From positions 8,382,768 through 8,446,767 of the forward strand of contig JAMKCF010000018.1 of NCBI GenBank assembly GCA_023634235.1: 64,000 bases of DNA, read 5' to 3'. The DNA is from Pisaster brevispinus (taxonomy: Eukaryota; Echinodermata; Asteroidea; Forcipulatida; Asteriidae). Shown here one piece after another: positions 25,001-37,645 of the stretch. The notes under the pieces were generated by a model, which saw only the letters and a program-made list of their open reading frames with translations, ran no database searches and had not been told where the DNA came from. The translations under genes and the position numbers were made by a program. Numbering within the stretch: the first letter of the stretch is position 1; each line of letters opens with the position of its first letter.

Positions 25001-27379
25001 TGTCGACATCCGGTTTGAACCGGATGTTAAGGTCAAACGGGTCACATTTTATGCAGCACGTGTTTAATCTACCAACACCGTTCAGACAACTTATGAATTG
25101 TAACAATCCGATGTCTGTCAATGATGACGTCATCAAATTACACGCCGTCCTCTTGTGAAAAATAAAATCGTACATGTTATTTGAAAGGGCAGTGAGTCAA
25201 ATGTTTTTATGCTAAATGTAGCGACATTTTCCGACTTCCCTTTCATCTTGGCTACAGATCTCGATACGAAGCTTGAACATACTCACAAGTACATATATCA
25301 AATATGCAATTCACTGAATCAAACTTATTTTTAACAAAAATTGATTCTTTATTGATTAATAATTCACAATTAGTTTACACAAGCTATGTTATTCATACTG
25401 ACATTATTAAGCTAATAGTTCTTATAAGTTTTCAACAGGAATTCAATTAAAGTTGGATTCTCATTACATGTACACTTGATGATGATGTCCTTATAATAGG
25501 TCGAGCAGAGTGTAAGCTGTCGGTTGTATTTTATAAATGGCTGGCTTGATTTTTTCGACATTGTTTTCCGTACAGAACGGTTTGTTTATTTAAGACCTTT
25601 GATAGAATGAACTGTAAAAGACACCTGTTTTGTATAAATATGCAAAAGAAAAGCGCGGCGTGATGATACAAGTCTAAGCCTCTCGTAAATTTGGACTATT
25701 ACAAAAATTAGTCAAGTACTAATTCTACCTCTGTGGTGCATCATACACTCGGCAAGAAAATAAGGAGAGAAACACAACATGTGTGTAATCTTTCACTGGA
25801 AACCATTTTGATACTGGATGTGCTGTATTCTGAAAAAGAAAAACAGTATTAACGACAACTTAACTAATATCAGGTCTCAAACTATTATCTTATTGACACT
25901 AATACTATATAAATCATAGCACATTATTTTCAACGCACAACCAAAATACAATAACTTGTGTTTAGAATGTTTCAAAAAAATGTTTGTATTTCAACAGAAA
26001 GTCTCACAGTAGGCCCTACATGTATTACACACAGTCATGTTATCTATGTTTAACATAATGCAATAATTTACATGGAAAATGGGCTCAGCCTGCAGTTTTA
26101 TTTAAATTCCTTTGGAAACGTTTGACCTTGCAAAATAACTTTGTGAAATTTTAAACTTTGAATAAATTAATGTAAATTTACCTCTTGGAAAAGTTACAGA
26201 TCAAAGAAGCACACGAGTGGATGATTTCGGACTCTCCATTAGCATGGTTTTATTGAGGAAGAATCTTAGAAGACAACTAACAGAAGCATGAAGGCTGAAG
26301 ATGGCTCATATTGAAAGCTGCATGTCCAGTTTCTGTGTTCCACTCCTTCCCAGGCATCAGACTCTTATCCTGCCATCAGACTCTGTTCAATATGTTTCAT
26401 GATCACTGTAGGGCCTACTACTAGTTGATAGCAAATCAAGATGAAACTGGTAAAATAAACAAAATTCAAGACATAAAACATTTCAAGATTGGATGGTAAT
26501 AAGTAGAAGGTGCGCACACTGTTTTAGAAGTGAACAACTTATGAATGAAAACCTTTCATCGAAGGGTTGTGAAATATTTATGCTACAAATACGTAGTTGG
26601 CGGAACACTTTGTGTCAAATCTAACCATAACAGAGTCAGCAATCATACAAAAATGCCGAATTCTACCCCCTCCATGATCATACTAAACATTCCTTAGTTT
26701 TAATAACCCTCACTACTTGATAATTTAAGGATAATCTTTATTAACATAACTGTGCATTACATACGGAACACACGATCATTCTGACTGAAAAGCGACGATG
26801 TTGAAACGAAGCTTACCGTTTTATTCACCATGTCGCACCGAAAAACACTGCCGTGAGTGCCGGTCTGCAACCCCCTTGACCAGCTGATGTCACGTCCGGA
26901 CGTGTCCGTGCAATCTCGGTGTGTGATCAAAACATTATCAATGTTGGTCCTTTTCTGCTTGCATTTTCTCATATAATAAATGTCATACCAATCACTGAAG
27001 CAGGTGAACATCTCAGTGAAACTTCGTCTTCAATTCCATATCACCGTTAAGCCATCAGAAGGGCGAAAAGGGAAACAATTTGACGCCGAATATAGCACAG
27101 GTTGAGAAAAATTCATTTCAGTAGCGTTGCGCCATTGATAAGCTTTCGTTAAAAGTTCGATGAACTGTGACATGTCCAAACGTGCACAGAAATCATGCCA
27201 GACTTCTAGCCTTTAGTGAAGGCCACGTGGTACTGGAGTAAACACAGCACAGCTTGTGGCAACTGTTGTTACGTTGGCCTGTTTTTTGCTGCTTTATATT
27301 TCAGGCAACAAGCCTCTTGACATAAGGCTAGCACTCAGTTGCACTCGAATCAGTCGCGAGTAGTATGTCACATGCCGCG

Positions 27380-28440
27380 TTAGGTATTGGATCGAGATTT
27401 TAATATTTTAAAGGCCAATTTCACTTAAAAATCTATCTCAGGTCTTATGGGGTCACCCTTTGAATGTGATTTGTATAACTCGGCCGGAGCTTTTTTATGG
27501 TTCAAGTACCTTACAGGTAGCATCTATGGTTCTCCGATTATGATTTTTTCAAATATTAAACGTTGATTTATTGTTATGACGTCATCGATGACGTTATCAC
27601 ACCGAAACAATTTGGGTGTCATAAACATACTACGATCTATATACATAGTAAGTTTCAAGACAAAACCCTTCTTGGTTTATGAGAAATGAACGTTTGAAAT
27701 GTGAATTTTGAACTTCCGGTTTCAACCGGAAGCGAAGGTCATATGGTGTCACAATGTGTACGTAGTTTGCATAATTTGACAAGAGCTTTGTTATAGTGCA
27801 AGCATCTTACATGTAGTATTTGTGATTCTCCAATTATGATTTTTTTTAACATTAAAAGTTGATTTATTGTTATGACGTCATCAATGACATCATCAAACCG
27901 AATTTGACACATTTGTATTTTAACACAAAGATCTCAATACCTAGTAAGTTTTAAGTCTCAAACATTTATAGTTCATGAGATATGACGAGTTTTCTTTTTG
28001 TAAGAAAATTCCACTTCCGGTTTTGAGCGGAAGTAAAGGTCACATGGGGTCGTACTTAATGAAAGATTTGTAGAACTGTTCAAGGGCCTTCAGATGATAC
28101 AATAAGTAAAGGTGTACCATATTTGGTTCATAAGATACAACGTTTCCCCCAAAAAAACCTTAAACCTCCGTTTTCGACCGGAAGTCAAGGTCACATGGGG
28201 TCACATTCTGTGTAAGAGTTGTAAACAAAAGGTCGAACTTTCTTTATGAAGCAAAAATCTTGTATTTATCATTTATGGTTCTCTAGATATGACGATTTAC
28301 AGTTTTTCTCATTATTTTTTATTTTGGATGTTATGACGTCATCGATGACGTCATCGCCCCGAAAAAGCTGCGGTTTCGTCTATACACAAAGGTCTAAGTA
28401 CATGGTAAGTTTCAAGTCTCTAGGAGTTATACTTTTTGCG
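27380..28440 (+). repeat. Tandem array of about 300-bp units with CRE-like palindromes
   Basis: A GGTC..ATGG.GTC block occurs at 27441, 27737, 28038 and 28189, preceded in three cases by CCGG..GAAG, itself part of a CTTCCGG...CCGGAAG palindrome. A second block, TTATGACGTCATC.ATGAC, occurs at about 27574, 27870 and 28331. The last holds two perfect TGACGTCA octamers at 28334 and 28346. A lone related copy lies near 25008-25130. No coding capacity. Confidence 0.7.
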
Positions 28441-28505
28441 AAAATTGCGAGAGAAGGTTTTCAGATAAAGTGGAAAAAAAACCAAAAAAACAGAACAGTA
28501 ACAAT

Positions 28506-28661
28506 AGGTTTTCGGGCGGAATGCCCGAACACCTAAATAACAGAACAAATAACAATAGGTTTTCGGGCGGAATGCCCGAACACCTAAAGAAGAAGAAGAT
28601 GGAGAAGAAAAATAAACAGAACAAAAACAAGAGGTGTTCGTGCCATATTGCACGAACACCT
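28506..28661. repeat. Three hairpins with 12-bp arms
   Basis: Hairpins at 28506-28534, 28557-28585 and 28632-28661. Arms read AGGTTTTCGGGC with GCCCGAACACCT (one mismatch) in the first two and AGGTGTTCGTGC with GCACGAACACCT (perfect) in the third. Loops are five, five and six bases. Spacers are A-rich. Follows the 300-bp array directly. Confidence 0.8.
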
Positions 28662-28699
28662 AAAAATCAGGTAATAAAGCTATTTTTTATTAATTGTTC

Positions 28700-31600
28700 A
28701 CTTTTTAAACAAATACAGTCATGACCAATCCAATGATGGTAAAATAATGACAAAGAAATAGTGGAGGTCGGATGATCTGGGAAGTTGGCCAGTTTATACC
28801 TATATTTGCCTTTGGCACGAACAAAGTTAATTAAAATCCTTACAATGATTTGGTTAACTATGTGTTTACACCGTTCACAACACCACTGACTCTCTGTGAT
28901 CGTGAGACTGTCAGTGTCAGTGTCACGTCCTGAACTTGTTCACAATCAATATCATTGAATTCTAAGTAAACTACTTACCAAAAAACTGGTGTAAAGCTTC
29001 TGCTTCTTTAAACACTTCCATTGGTAAGACATTAAAATGTTCCCCTAACAGTCAGGAACATTAAGCCCTCAAACAACAACAACAACTTTAAACACAGGAC
29101 AATTACTTAACATGATAAACATAAATCATGGTGGTCATTTAGTTTAGATCCAATGTCGTCGCATTCCCCATTCACATACGTACCGCCATCTTGGATTGGA
29201 CTGTTTTTTTCATTGGAAGTAAAAAAAGTGTCCTATTTCATCCATGACCCGACGACTGTTTGATGCACATGTTGAACTATTGTTTCCCCGCCAGCGGAAT
29301 GCTGCTGCGCAGTAGCCAGCCACGTGCTTGCGACGAGTGACTGGAAAATGTTAGGGCCAGGTGAATAACTCTCAGACAGAATGATTGGCACTCTATGTCA
29401 AGAAAATATATGTTTTCACGTGGCATTAACGGGCTTCCGTATACAAAAAATATGTCTTGACTAACCCGTAAATCGCACAATTACAATTCCTTTTGTTTTC
29501 CCCTAAAGACGAATAGTACAATCGTTATCATAACTGTTTAAACATCAACAACAACAACAACAACAACAATGGTGATAAAGGGACTCATATGTCAAACATG
29601 AGGGAGGTGCTGCACTGACATGTCTTTGATTTATTATTTTTTTTGCGGAATTGTAATAAATGGGCTCTCTTTTTTTGCAGAATTAATCTAAACTTGTTTT
29701 GATATAATAATTACCAAACCCTGTACTTTGTCCTAAAATATTGATAACTATTTGTATGTCGGGTCAGTCTTGACGTGGGGCCCATCTTGTATTTCTTACA
29801 CTCATGGAGATCAAAGCGAGGCTAGGAGGACAAAACTAGTCTAGCACAATGAGAATCGGTGTTCTGATTGTCGGTCGTGTACGGGGAATAAGACAATGAT
29901 GGTCTCGGTCTGCAAGGCCAGGCGCCAGAATTTGACTCCAGTAGGGCGACGGTAACAACAACAATCAGCATCCGCAGCAACAACCGCCAACCTTTACGGA
30001 AACTCACTGATGGTTCGTTGCAACGACGACGGGTACGATGCACTAAGCGGGGCTGTACCGTGAAGGGGGAGGTGTAATATTTACAAAATGAAAAACAAAA
30101 TCGTAAAAAGGCACTGGAGGGGTTCGGACCCGCCCCTAGAACCACCCCTCCCTATCTATGACCTTACCTTTATGATCAGAAAGTGAGTGTGGATTCTACA
30201 AAAATAACACCATGGTGGTCTAACCCATTGCCTGGGAATTTGGAAGTCAAATCTGATCGCATGACTTTTTACATTCCTTTATTTGTTTTTCAAATTCAAT
30301 GCCGTTTCTAACAAAATAAATTCCCTGGCCATTAAGTGGCTCGAACCACTGGTTGTCTCTTATTAATTTGGTTTGTTTGCTTCGTTATCCATTTCAGTCA
30401 TGTCCACAAAGGGCAAATTATTTTAGGCAACTTAGACAGCACCACAAGCAAAAGGAATACTTCGGTGGCAGCATATTGACATTCTTCATGCTGTAATTCA
30501 CTATCCCCGAGAAACAATAGTACAGAAATTTATGTTTTTTTCCTTGTTGGCCGATTGTCTGGACTAGTGTTGCATGAGTGTAAATTGGCCCGTTTACTCA
30601 CGAGTTGCGTGTCGATGGAATTATGATTCCGATTGTGCTGTGGTGATATGAAACAGTCGTAGATGTTTTGAGGGGTGACAATGACGTCTTCATCCATAAA
30701 ACAACCTTGCTCCCACTATAAAGCAGGGACTTGCCGTGTGAGGCGGTGTTCTTTTAAATGTCTGTTGAACTTGGTTCCTTATTAGTTTTAGAACATGTAT
30801 TTTGCGTTAGAAAAAAAACTCATCCACAAAAAAAATCAAACCTGTAGAGTTTAATTGTTTCAATTATCAACCAAACAAGGTCTTCCAGTGCGAGAAAAGG
30901 CTATGTGCGTCACTAAGCCCATCTAGTGGTACAGAAGGGGAGTGAGGTAAACGATAACTCGAGGACACGAGGCTGTACATTTTACGCGCTGTCGCAGGCT
31001 GGCAGATCCGCTGATCCCCCCCCCCCCCCTGCACACAATCTGTGCTTTTTGCACTGTGAAACTCATCAGGCTAGTTTTGCGAGGCTTTTACTTACGCGAG
31101 ACCAGACATAGCGCGCCCTCTCTAGTGGATTTTAAAACGCAGATCAGTGAATCTCTCAACCCGAGAAAATCTCGAGCCTGCCCCAGTTTTTTTTTTGGTA
31201 CAACATTGTGGGTTCACACGCGGGAATGGGAGTTTATTGTAAAGGTCCTTAACATTTTATTGGCCCAAAACCTTACAAAAATATGCCCCGGTAAAGTTCA
31301 AAAGTTGTTGTTGTTGTTGGGTTTTTTTGTGTTTGTTTTTTTGGAGGGGTGTTTGTTTTTTGGGTGGGGGGGGGGCTTCAATTTTAATTATACTAATATT
31401 CATATTTCATACACATGAACTCACAATGGAATACAGGGATGGAATGTGAGCGATCAGTTAAATATACTAAGTACTACTTTTTGCACACTGTTCAAAGAAA
31501 CAGTTGACCCGTGAAAGAAGGAACCGTTCAATTCACCTTGCGTCATCATCACAATCATCTTCTGTCACTCGCTTTGCCAAATTCCCTGTGTGTCAAAGGT

Positions 31601-33900
31601 AGCCTACAAGCCCAAAACTGCGCCACTTCAGCCAAAAGCAACAGCGCCACGGCAAAAGCAAAAAAGCCAAGAGAAAGCAAGTGCCACATGAATGGCGCGA
31701 CTTCGTGCGCTCGGTCCGTAAAATGTTGCGATGTTCTTATGAAGTTGTTTGTTATTTCATGTTCTCGTTGGACTGGGTCATAAAATTATAAAACGTGGAA
31801 AAGGGAAACAGAGGGCACCAGACCAGACAAAAAGATGGGAGAAGAGCTGCAATAATACTGGAGGACAGTAAATTTGTATCAAAAAGCACACAAGAGACAT
31901 TTGGAGGCATCATGCCGAGGCCTTCATCCTGCAGTGGATCGTAATTCGACATCGGCTGAACAATCAAAATCAATGTTGGCTACGTGCTTTTGTACGTTCA
32001 AAAATCTGCCGAACATAACATTTTTGTTTTTTGTTCATTAGTTTGAAAAGAAAAATGGTTTTTCCTGACCAACTGCATGTTTTACTAGGTACTATACGGT
32101 TATACCACCAGAATTCAAGGCTTAACTAAAATATTTTGTCAACAAAGACCCAAGAGTCAAGACTTACATCACGCGTTCTTACATCACGCGGCAACAGCAT
32201 CCCTGAAAGTTGACTAAAAACTCATCGAGTTGTGGTCGACTGGCTGCGACCATGCCTCGAGTTTTCGGCAAATTCGTCGGAGTTTGGGTTGGATACCCTG
32301 CCATGACACTTGTGTCCCTGCGCAAGACACTTAACTACAATTGCTTCTCATCACCCAGGAGTAAATGGTTTACATGTGAGGGAAAATATTATTTATGTAA
32401 ATGATTTGAACCTGTGCGTGAATATTTTGGCTGCCGGTATCTGTATCTATCGATTACTGAAATCAAAAGACACTATTGGATATATTTACGTTTACTTTTA
32501 CGTTGATATCTCGGCAAGATCCTTAAATAAGTGAGAACGTTAAGCCAAGGGTGCTTGATTGCTGGTGGAGTGCAGATCGGACACAAAAGTGCTACCATAA
32601 ACAAGAAGACAAAAGACGACCGGAACTCAATTGGTGCGGGGAACTAGACACAATGCGAGTAAAAATTGAGCTGCTGCTTATATAATAGACTTGCGCGTGG
32701 TGGCTATCAGAATATTTATCAATAATTCTATTTGAAGGCTCCCTTAGTGTTAAAGACAACATATCCTTTGGAGTTTTGATTTAAATGACTCCACTGAAGT
32801 AGCTTGCCTGACATCTGTAGGAAGTGAGTTCCACTCAGGTCGACATTACAACTCAACATTCACCCACATTTTAATTTGTTTCCAGGCGGGTTTACCTTAC
32901 AAACACGGTTCATTGCAGATTGGACATCCATGCTGTCCATTTTGTTGACAGGAATCATGATGTTCAAATAATATTGTCTTTCAAAAATTCAAACAACTAT
33001 AAGTTATTCACTATATTTTATTGAAAATAAATAATTATGTAAAATGCATAACTTACTTCATCAACCTGTTCCGTAATCATGAATTAATAACAAACCCCCA
33101 AATTACCTTTGTGAAATTGCAAATTGTGACAAAAATAAAGTTTAGAAAGTCAGTTTTAAACTTTAAAAAACCCCTGGACTGCAGTCATTGTTTCTAGAAT
33201 TTGTATTTGCAATTTCTAAAAAAGTAATTTTACACTTAAAGCTTAAAATGATAGGCATTGCACAAGTTTAATACAGGAAACTGATCGAGCCAGTCAAATG
33301 TGAATAGATAGTTCCAACAAGACGCCATCTTTACAGGCAACTTGTATTTTGGCTTTGAGCTGCATCATGTCTTCTAATTTTGTTATGTAGCCAATTGGTT
33401 CACTGACCAGTCATGCAAGGAATTTTATCAAACTCCCACATGCGGCAAGCGGTATATAAGCAAATTTCATAGTTGTGCATTAAAAATGTGATTGATTTGC
33501 CCGTAGGGATTCCAAATTTACAGTCTGTGTGACGTCAAGTGGGAACTACCTACAGTCCAAGTCTTTTAAATGGTTGAGTCAGTACAAAAATGTATATCTC
33601 GAATTTGCAAAAATGTTGTATCTCGAACGAAAATGTTCCATGAAAAAGTACCACATCTCAGCGCATACTTGTTTTGTGTGTACATCCTATGGAGCGCCGT
33701 TTGTAAATTAATTGTTTAGCACATCAAAAATACGCCACATTAAACATCCAGTTCTTTAAAGGGAGATACAATAATTTGACAACTTCAAAATAAAGTGTAA
33801 CTTAAGTGCTATTTCAGGAGATACAAAATGTTTGCACTGACATGATGAAATAGTTTCAGAAATAGATTACACTGTGTGGTTGTGAAACATTACAATGTAA
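28700..33900. other. No gene seen; low-complexity tracts
   Basis: Contains AAC-repeat tracts (29080, 29545), poly-C (31017), a poly-T/GTT tract (31300-31375) and a fragment of SINE family A/B-like text near 32300-32390 (ACACTTGTGTCCCTG). The MYRF first exon could be hidden here, but I found no convincing candidate. Confidence 0.45.
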
Positions 33901-33901
33901 T

Positions 33902-33907
33902 TTTATT
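33902..33907 (-). terminator. Polyadenylation signal of the E2-like gene
   Basis: AATAAA on the minus strand, 12 bp after the stop codon. This implies a very short 3' untranslated region unless later signals are used. Confidence 0.5.
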
Positions 33908-33918
33908 CTATAGTATAA

Positions 33919-34419
33919 TCATCCAAAACTTGCCCCAACCACTTCCCCCACTCCCCCCTCCGACCCTTCCATCTTCCTCCTCTCGTTCTTATTCTTATTT
34001 GCTAAACTGTCCAACTCAGAGTGTGCCATTACTTCATCGTTTCTCCCAGTAGGCTGCTGGGGTTCATCAACCTGTTCCTTAAGGATATCCTCTACTCTAT
34101 TCACCCTGTTCCTCTCAAAGTGATAGCCCTCGACCATCCCGCCATCAAGTGACATCCTGACGTTGTCAGCGAACTCCTCTGCATCCATCCCTGGATTGAA
34201 CAGAGCACACAACGGGTCCTCTAGATTTGGGTTGTGCATCAGGAAGAGGATTCCTTGTACAACATCCTCCAAGGTCATATTAGGTGACCAGTAGCCATCA
34301 TCCAGCAGGTTCAGACAGATGTCGCCGTCGTTGTCAATAGAGTCGATGTTTGGGTGGTAAACAAAAGTCTTGCAACATACACTAGGTGAAGAGTTCGGAT
34401 ACTTGCTGTTGCATGAAAT
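33919..34419 (-). CDS. E2-like gene exon 2 with catalytic cysteine
   Basis: Encodes residues 75-240 and the stop. It holds the HPN motif, Cys109 and the polar C-terminal tail ending GEVVGASFG. Acceptor tttattttcag. Confidence 0.88.
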   Translation of the reverse strand: MSCNSKYPNSSPSVCCKTFVYHPNIDSIDNDGDICLNLLDDGYWSPNMTLEDVVQGILFLMHNPNLEDPLCALFNPGMDAEEFADNVRMSLDGGMVEGYHFERNRVNRVEDILKEQVDEPQQPTGRNDEVMAHSELDSLANKNKNERRKMEGSEGGVGEVVGASFG

Positions 34420-35386
34420 CTGAAAATAAAAAAGGAAAACTTTGATTAAAAACATGAATATTAAAAGCACATTGGCTTAGTAAGACTTCTACCATTTCTT
34501 AAAAAATGTTCTGACTGAAATGATGGAGCCATTTCTAAAAGAAAACAGTTTGAATCAATTCTTTGCAAATAAAAGCAAGTATTGAAGACACAATGCAATA
34601 ATTCTTACAACCATGTTCCAGTTTTAGATTTTTTTAAAGCAAAAAGATCACAACCCATTATAATTTCGATTTAATTTTCACAGCCTAGATCAGGTGACTT
34701 CAAAGTGATAACATACATTTACAATTTCATAAATCTTGTAGGCAAATGTTTTATGGTTTTGGAACAACCTATGCACAGTTTCTATTTCAAAAACACTGTT
34801 AGAAGTAAAGCAAAAGGCATGCTAGCTTGCCAGCAGTTGAGATGAGAGTCGCAAATAACAATGTAAATAATTGTAGGTGCGCATAGGCAATGTTAAATCT
34901 TCTTGATGATTTATGAAAATAATTACTTTAATGAATGCTTTTATATATTATTATTAAGCACACAATTTGCTTACTGGTGAACAGCGGTTTTGAAATTTCG
35001 TCAAGGTCGTCAGAAGATAAACTCACAGCCTAGACCCATTAAGTGGGGCGCTGTACTCCTTTAAAACATTTTGACCGAATATGTCCAAAAAAAAATTGTA
35101 AAAAAAGAGTATATAGCGCCCCAGTTACTGGGTCTACTCATAGTCATAGCCTTAAGGTTCTTACCGAAAATATAAATTCCCCATCTTTGTAGAGCCCACA
35201 ATCTGGGATGACAGACACGACAATAGCCCTCTTGAGGTCCGACTCGTCCCAGCTGACAAGACGAGCTTGGTCCCCTGACAGGCTGGATATATTCTTCACG
35301 AGACGGTGGAAGTCCTTGGCAAGGCTACGGCTGGTCACCGTCACCGCGACCGCGGTGGGTGGGTCTTTATTCGCTACAATCGCCAT
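33919..35386 (-). CDS. Divergent UBC12/UBE2M-like E2 conjugating enzyme, complete, two exons
   Basis: Exons 35386-35165 and 34419-33919 join in frame (donor gtaaga, acceptor attttcag) and give 240 residues. E2 enzymes carry ubiquitin or a relative on a catalytic Cys and pass it to substrates with an E3. The UBC fold spans about residues 20-165: PDCGLYKDGEFIFS, KYPNSSPSVCCKTFVYHPN (HPN at 96-98), catalytic Cys109 in GDICLNLLDDG, NPNLEDPL, then NVRMSLDGGMVEGYHFER. The order and wording follow the NEDD8 E2 UBC12 (GFYKSGKFVFS, VYHPNID, EDPL, NVQRSM.GG). Differences: no Lys-rich N-terminal docking peptide, three extra residues between HPN and Cys, and a tail of about 70 residues that is Glu/Asn/Lys/Gly-rich. 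The ATG chosen is the only one that gives a continuous UBC N-terminus. Whether it transfers NEDD8, ubiquitin or neither is unknown. It lies head to head with TAF11 about 2.5 kb away. Confidence 0.85.
35032..35135. repeat. Short foldback element in UBC12-like gene flank/intron
   Basis: About 104 bp. Left end AGACCCATTAAGTGGGGCGC, right end inverted GCGCCCCAGTTACTGGGTCT. A related copy is at 36803-36986. Sits about 30 bp inside the intron of the E2 gene. Confidence 0.7.
35165..35386 (-). CDS. E2-like gene exon 1
   Basis: Encodes residues 1-74, from the N-terminal helix (LAKDFHRLVKNISSL) to the second beta-strand (GEFIFS). Phase 0 donor gtaagaac. Confidence 0.85.
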
Positions 35387-36802
35387 GACTGATGAGGAAT
35401 GTAGTTTCTTCTTAGTGCGTCGAGTTAAAGTCTCACTTGAGCAATTTCATCAACGTGTTAAACACCTTAAAAACGCTGCGGAATACAGTGCTGTAGTGCA
35501 GTTTACTTCTCTTTTCGTCACTTCTTGTATAGACTATAAAAAAGCCAGACTCGGGTCGTCGAGCGGCACCTCATTCACTCTCAATTTTCCTCAGCACGCT
35601 CAGCCCATTTTAGGGCTATTTCTTCTTCACGGAGTCACGGCATATCTTCTCGGCAAGTTGTCTGTGGTCCTTTGAAAGTCATGTTGGTTTGAGAAAAGTG
35701 TCTCAGTCTTGCATCAGTCGCGCATTTTATGCTTCTTCGTTCGCCTGACATTGCACCACCGGTAGCCAACATTTTGTTGTTTTATTTTGAGAAAACACGT
35801 GTGACATCATCGGTATTACATCATTCAAAGGACAAAAATAGAATAATTAACAAAGTATTTTTTGCAATGTAATATAAATGGCGCTATTTAACTTTAAATT
35901 TTTATATTTTTACATTTTTATAATTTAAATAGAATTAAACATTATTTTGAATCAAATTTATTTTAACTATTTATTATTGAATGTATCATTTATCATTGAA
36001 AAAGCAGAATTGTCGTATGAGGATGCGCCGAAGCGATGCTCAACCTCTGACCTCGTATCGAACTTGACGAGAGTGTGTGCAAATGGATACGGACGAAAGG
36101 GTAAATTTATCTTAGAAATACATTTTGATGTCACTGATGGATTCGTACATCTGAATTGTAGGGTTGAAACACAGGTTAAAGTTGTGTAAATATAACAACA
36201 ACATTTTATAAAATTTAAAAGCAAATTAGTGAAGCGCCATATGAGTGAGAGGCTTTCGAAAAAACAAACTAAAAATTACTAATTAGCAAGCAGTGCCAGT
36301 GGCAAGCAAGCGGTCCTACTAACTAAATACCGTCAACACACCGTCAACACAAACGGTTCCGTCAACACACCGTCAACACCTCCCATGCATATACATTTTA
36401 AATCTACGGAAGAGACGGCTGGAACTATATTTTAATAGTCAACTCAAAGATAGTTGTCATAATTATCCACTTAACTCTGCAAAAAAATATCCCTGGAAGA
36501 ACTCAAAATCATGAAAATTTTACCGACTTTGTTGATCGCCTGAAGGACAAAACAGGTTTTTTTTTGCAGAGTTAAGTGGGTAATAATGACAACAACTATG
36601 ATACCATTTCAATTGAGTTCCGACTTCCCTTGCAGCAACATCTTTTTGAATTTTTTTTTTTTTACAGTTCCGGCAGATCAGGCAATTACGGCTTTTACCA
36701 ATGTCCATACATTACACAACTAACTAGCCCAACTGAGCTAGTAACTGGGTACTCATAGAGCAAGGAGCAGAACTATGCGGTTCGTTCCGCTATAGTTCTA
36801 GG

Positions 36803-36986
36803 AGTAGTAACTGGGGCGTTCTTTACACTCCTCCTTCCTTGACATCATTTTTGTTAACATTTTCGGTCATACCATAACTTAGATAGACTAGTTTTAGTTT
36901 GACCGAAGATATAAGATTTATAATATTTTTTGATATAATAATTTTTTATTTTTAAAGGAGTACAGCGCCCCAGTTACTGGGTCTTT
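36803..36986. repeat. Second copy of the CAGTAACTGGGGCGC foldback element
   Basis: Left arm GTAGTAACTGGGGCG with CACTCCTCC, right arm GGAGTACAGCGCCCCAGTTA. Between the divergent E2 and TAF11 genes. Confidence 0.65.
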
Positions 36987-37499
36987 TGGGCGCAGTCTTT
37001 GAAGATGGCCTTTTTAAAAAGCCAATTTTAAAATTTGCACGCGCGCAATTTTTGAAGTAAAGTTTGCTCACACAAATAAAAATTGCACGGCTGAGGCATG
37101 AAATTGACACAGAGGAGGTGGCTTCTATTGTTTGTTGGCGCGGTTGTTGTCATCGCCAGTCTGAAAAAAATAATCCCCAAACCCCAAACAAACCAAAACG
37201 GGATGCATTTGTCTTGCAAACAAATTTTCAAATTTGTTTTTCTATTTTAAACAGAAAGTTTATCAACAAGTTATCCGACACGGGAATCTGCCAACGCGAT
37301 TGTCCCGTTAATGATTTGAACAGTTCATGAGCAGACTTATTTCTCGACATTGTCTTCCCAAGTTTTTGAACGAAAATATCACTTCAGACAGAAGTTAAAA
37401 TCCAGCAGATACTAAACTCACCCTTTTAACATAAATTCCCTTCATAATAGCGAATATTTCACGACAAATAATGATGAGAATTATGGCTGAACGATGAGT

Positions 37500-37645
37500 T
37501 GTTACGTCATTCATTTTCATACAGTAAGCACTGGAAGGTTAGCATGCCTTTTCGTGTGCTAAGGGTTAGCAGCGATATGAACTGGAAACTTGTGTAGTAA
37601 GCACAAAATCGGCCGTTAAGCAGCTCTATGGAATTGGGCCTAGGT
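37500..37645. repeat. Half copy of GAGCTGC foldback family upstream of TAF11
   Basis: Matches the inverted first half of 14744-15009 and ends AGCTCTATGGAATTGGGCC. Lies about 300 bp before the TAF11 start codon. Confidence 0.55.

Noticed and set aside
26757..27011. Possible upstream exon (ends with a GTAAGC donor on the minus strand at about 26812)
   Set aside because: The peptide resembles no MYRF start, and a donor alone is weak evidence.
28420..28659. Phe-rich minus-strand ORFs
   Set aside because: Read through hairpin repeats and poly-A spacers; the peptide simply mirrors the repeat.
35208..35675. 155-residue plus-strand ORF
   Set aside because: It overlaps, on the opposite strand, the well-supported E2 exon 1; its peptide has no recognisable features.
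36001..36189. Short plus ORF ending in a V-rich segment (HLNCRVETQVKVV)
   Set aside because: Only 80 codons, no homology recognised, in AT-rich DNA with start codons chosen by chance.
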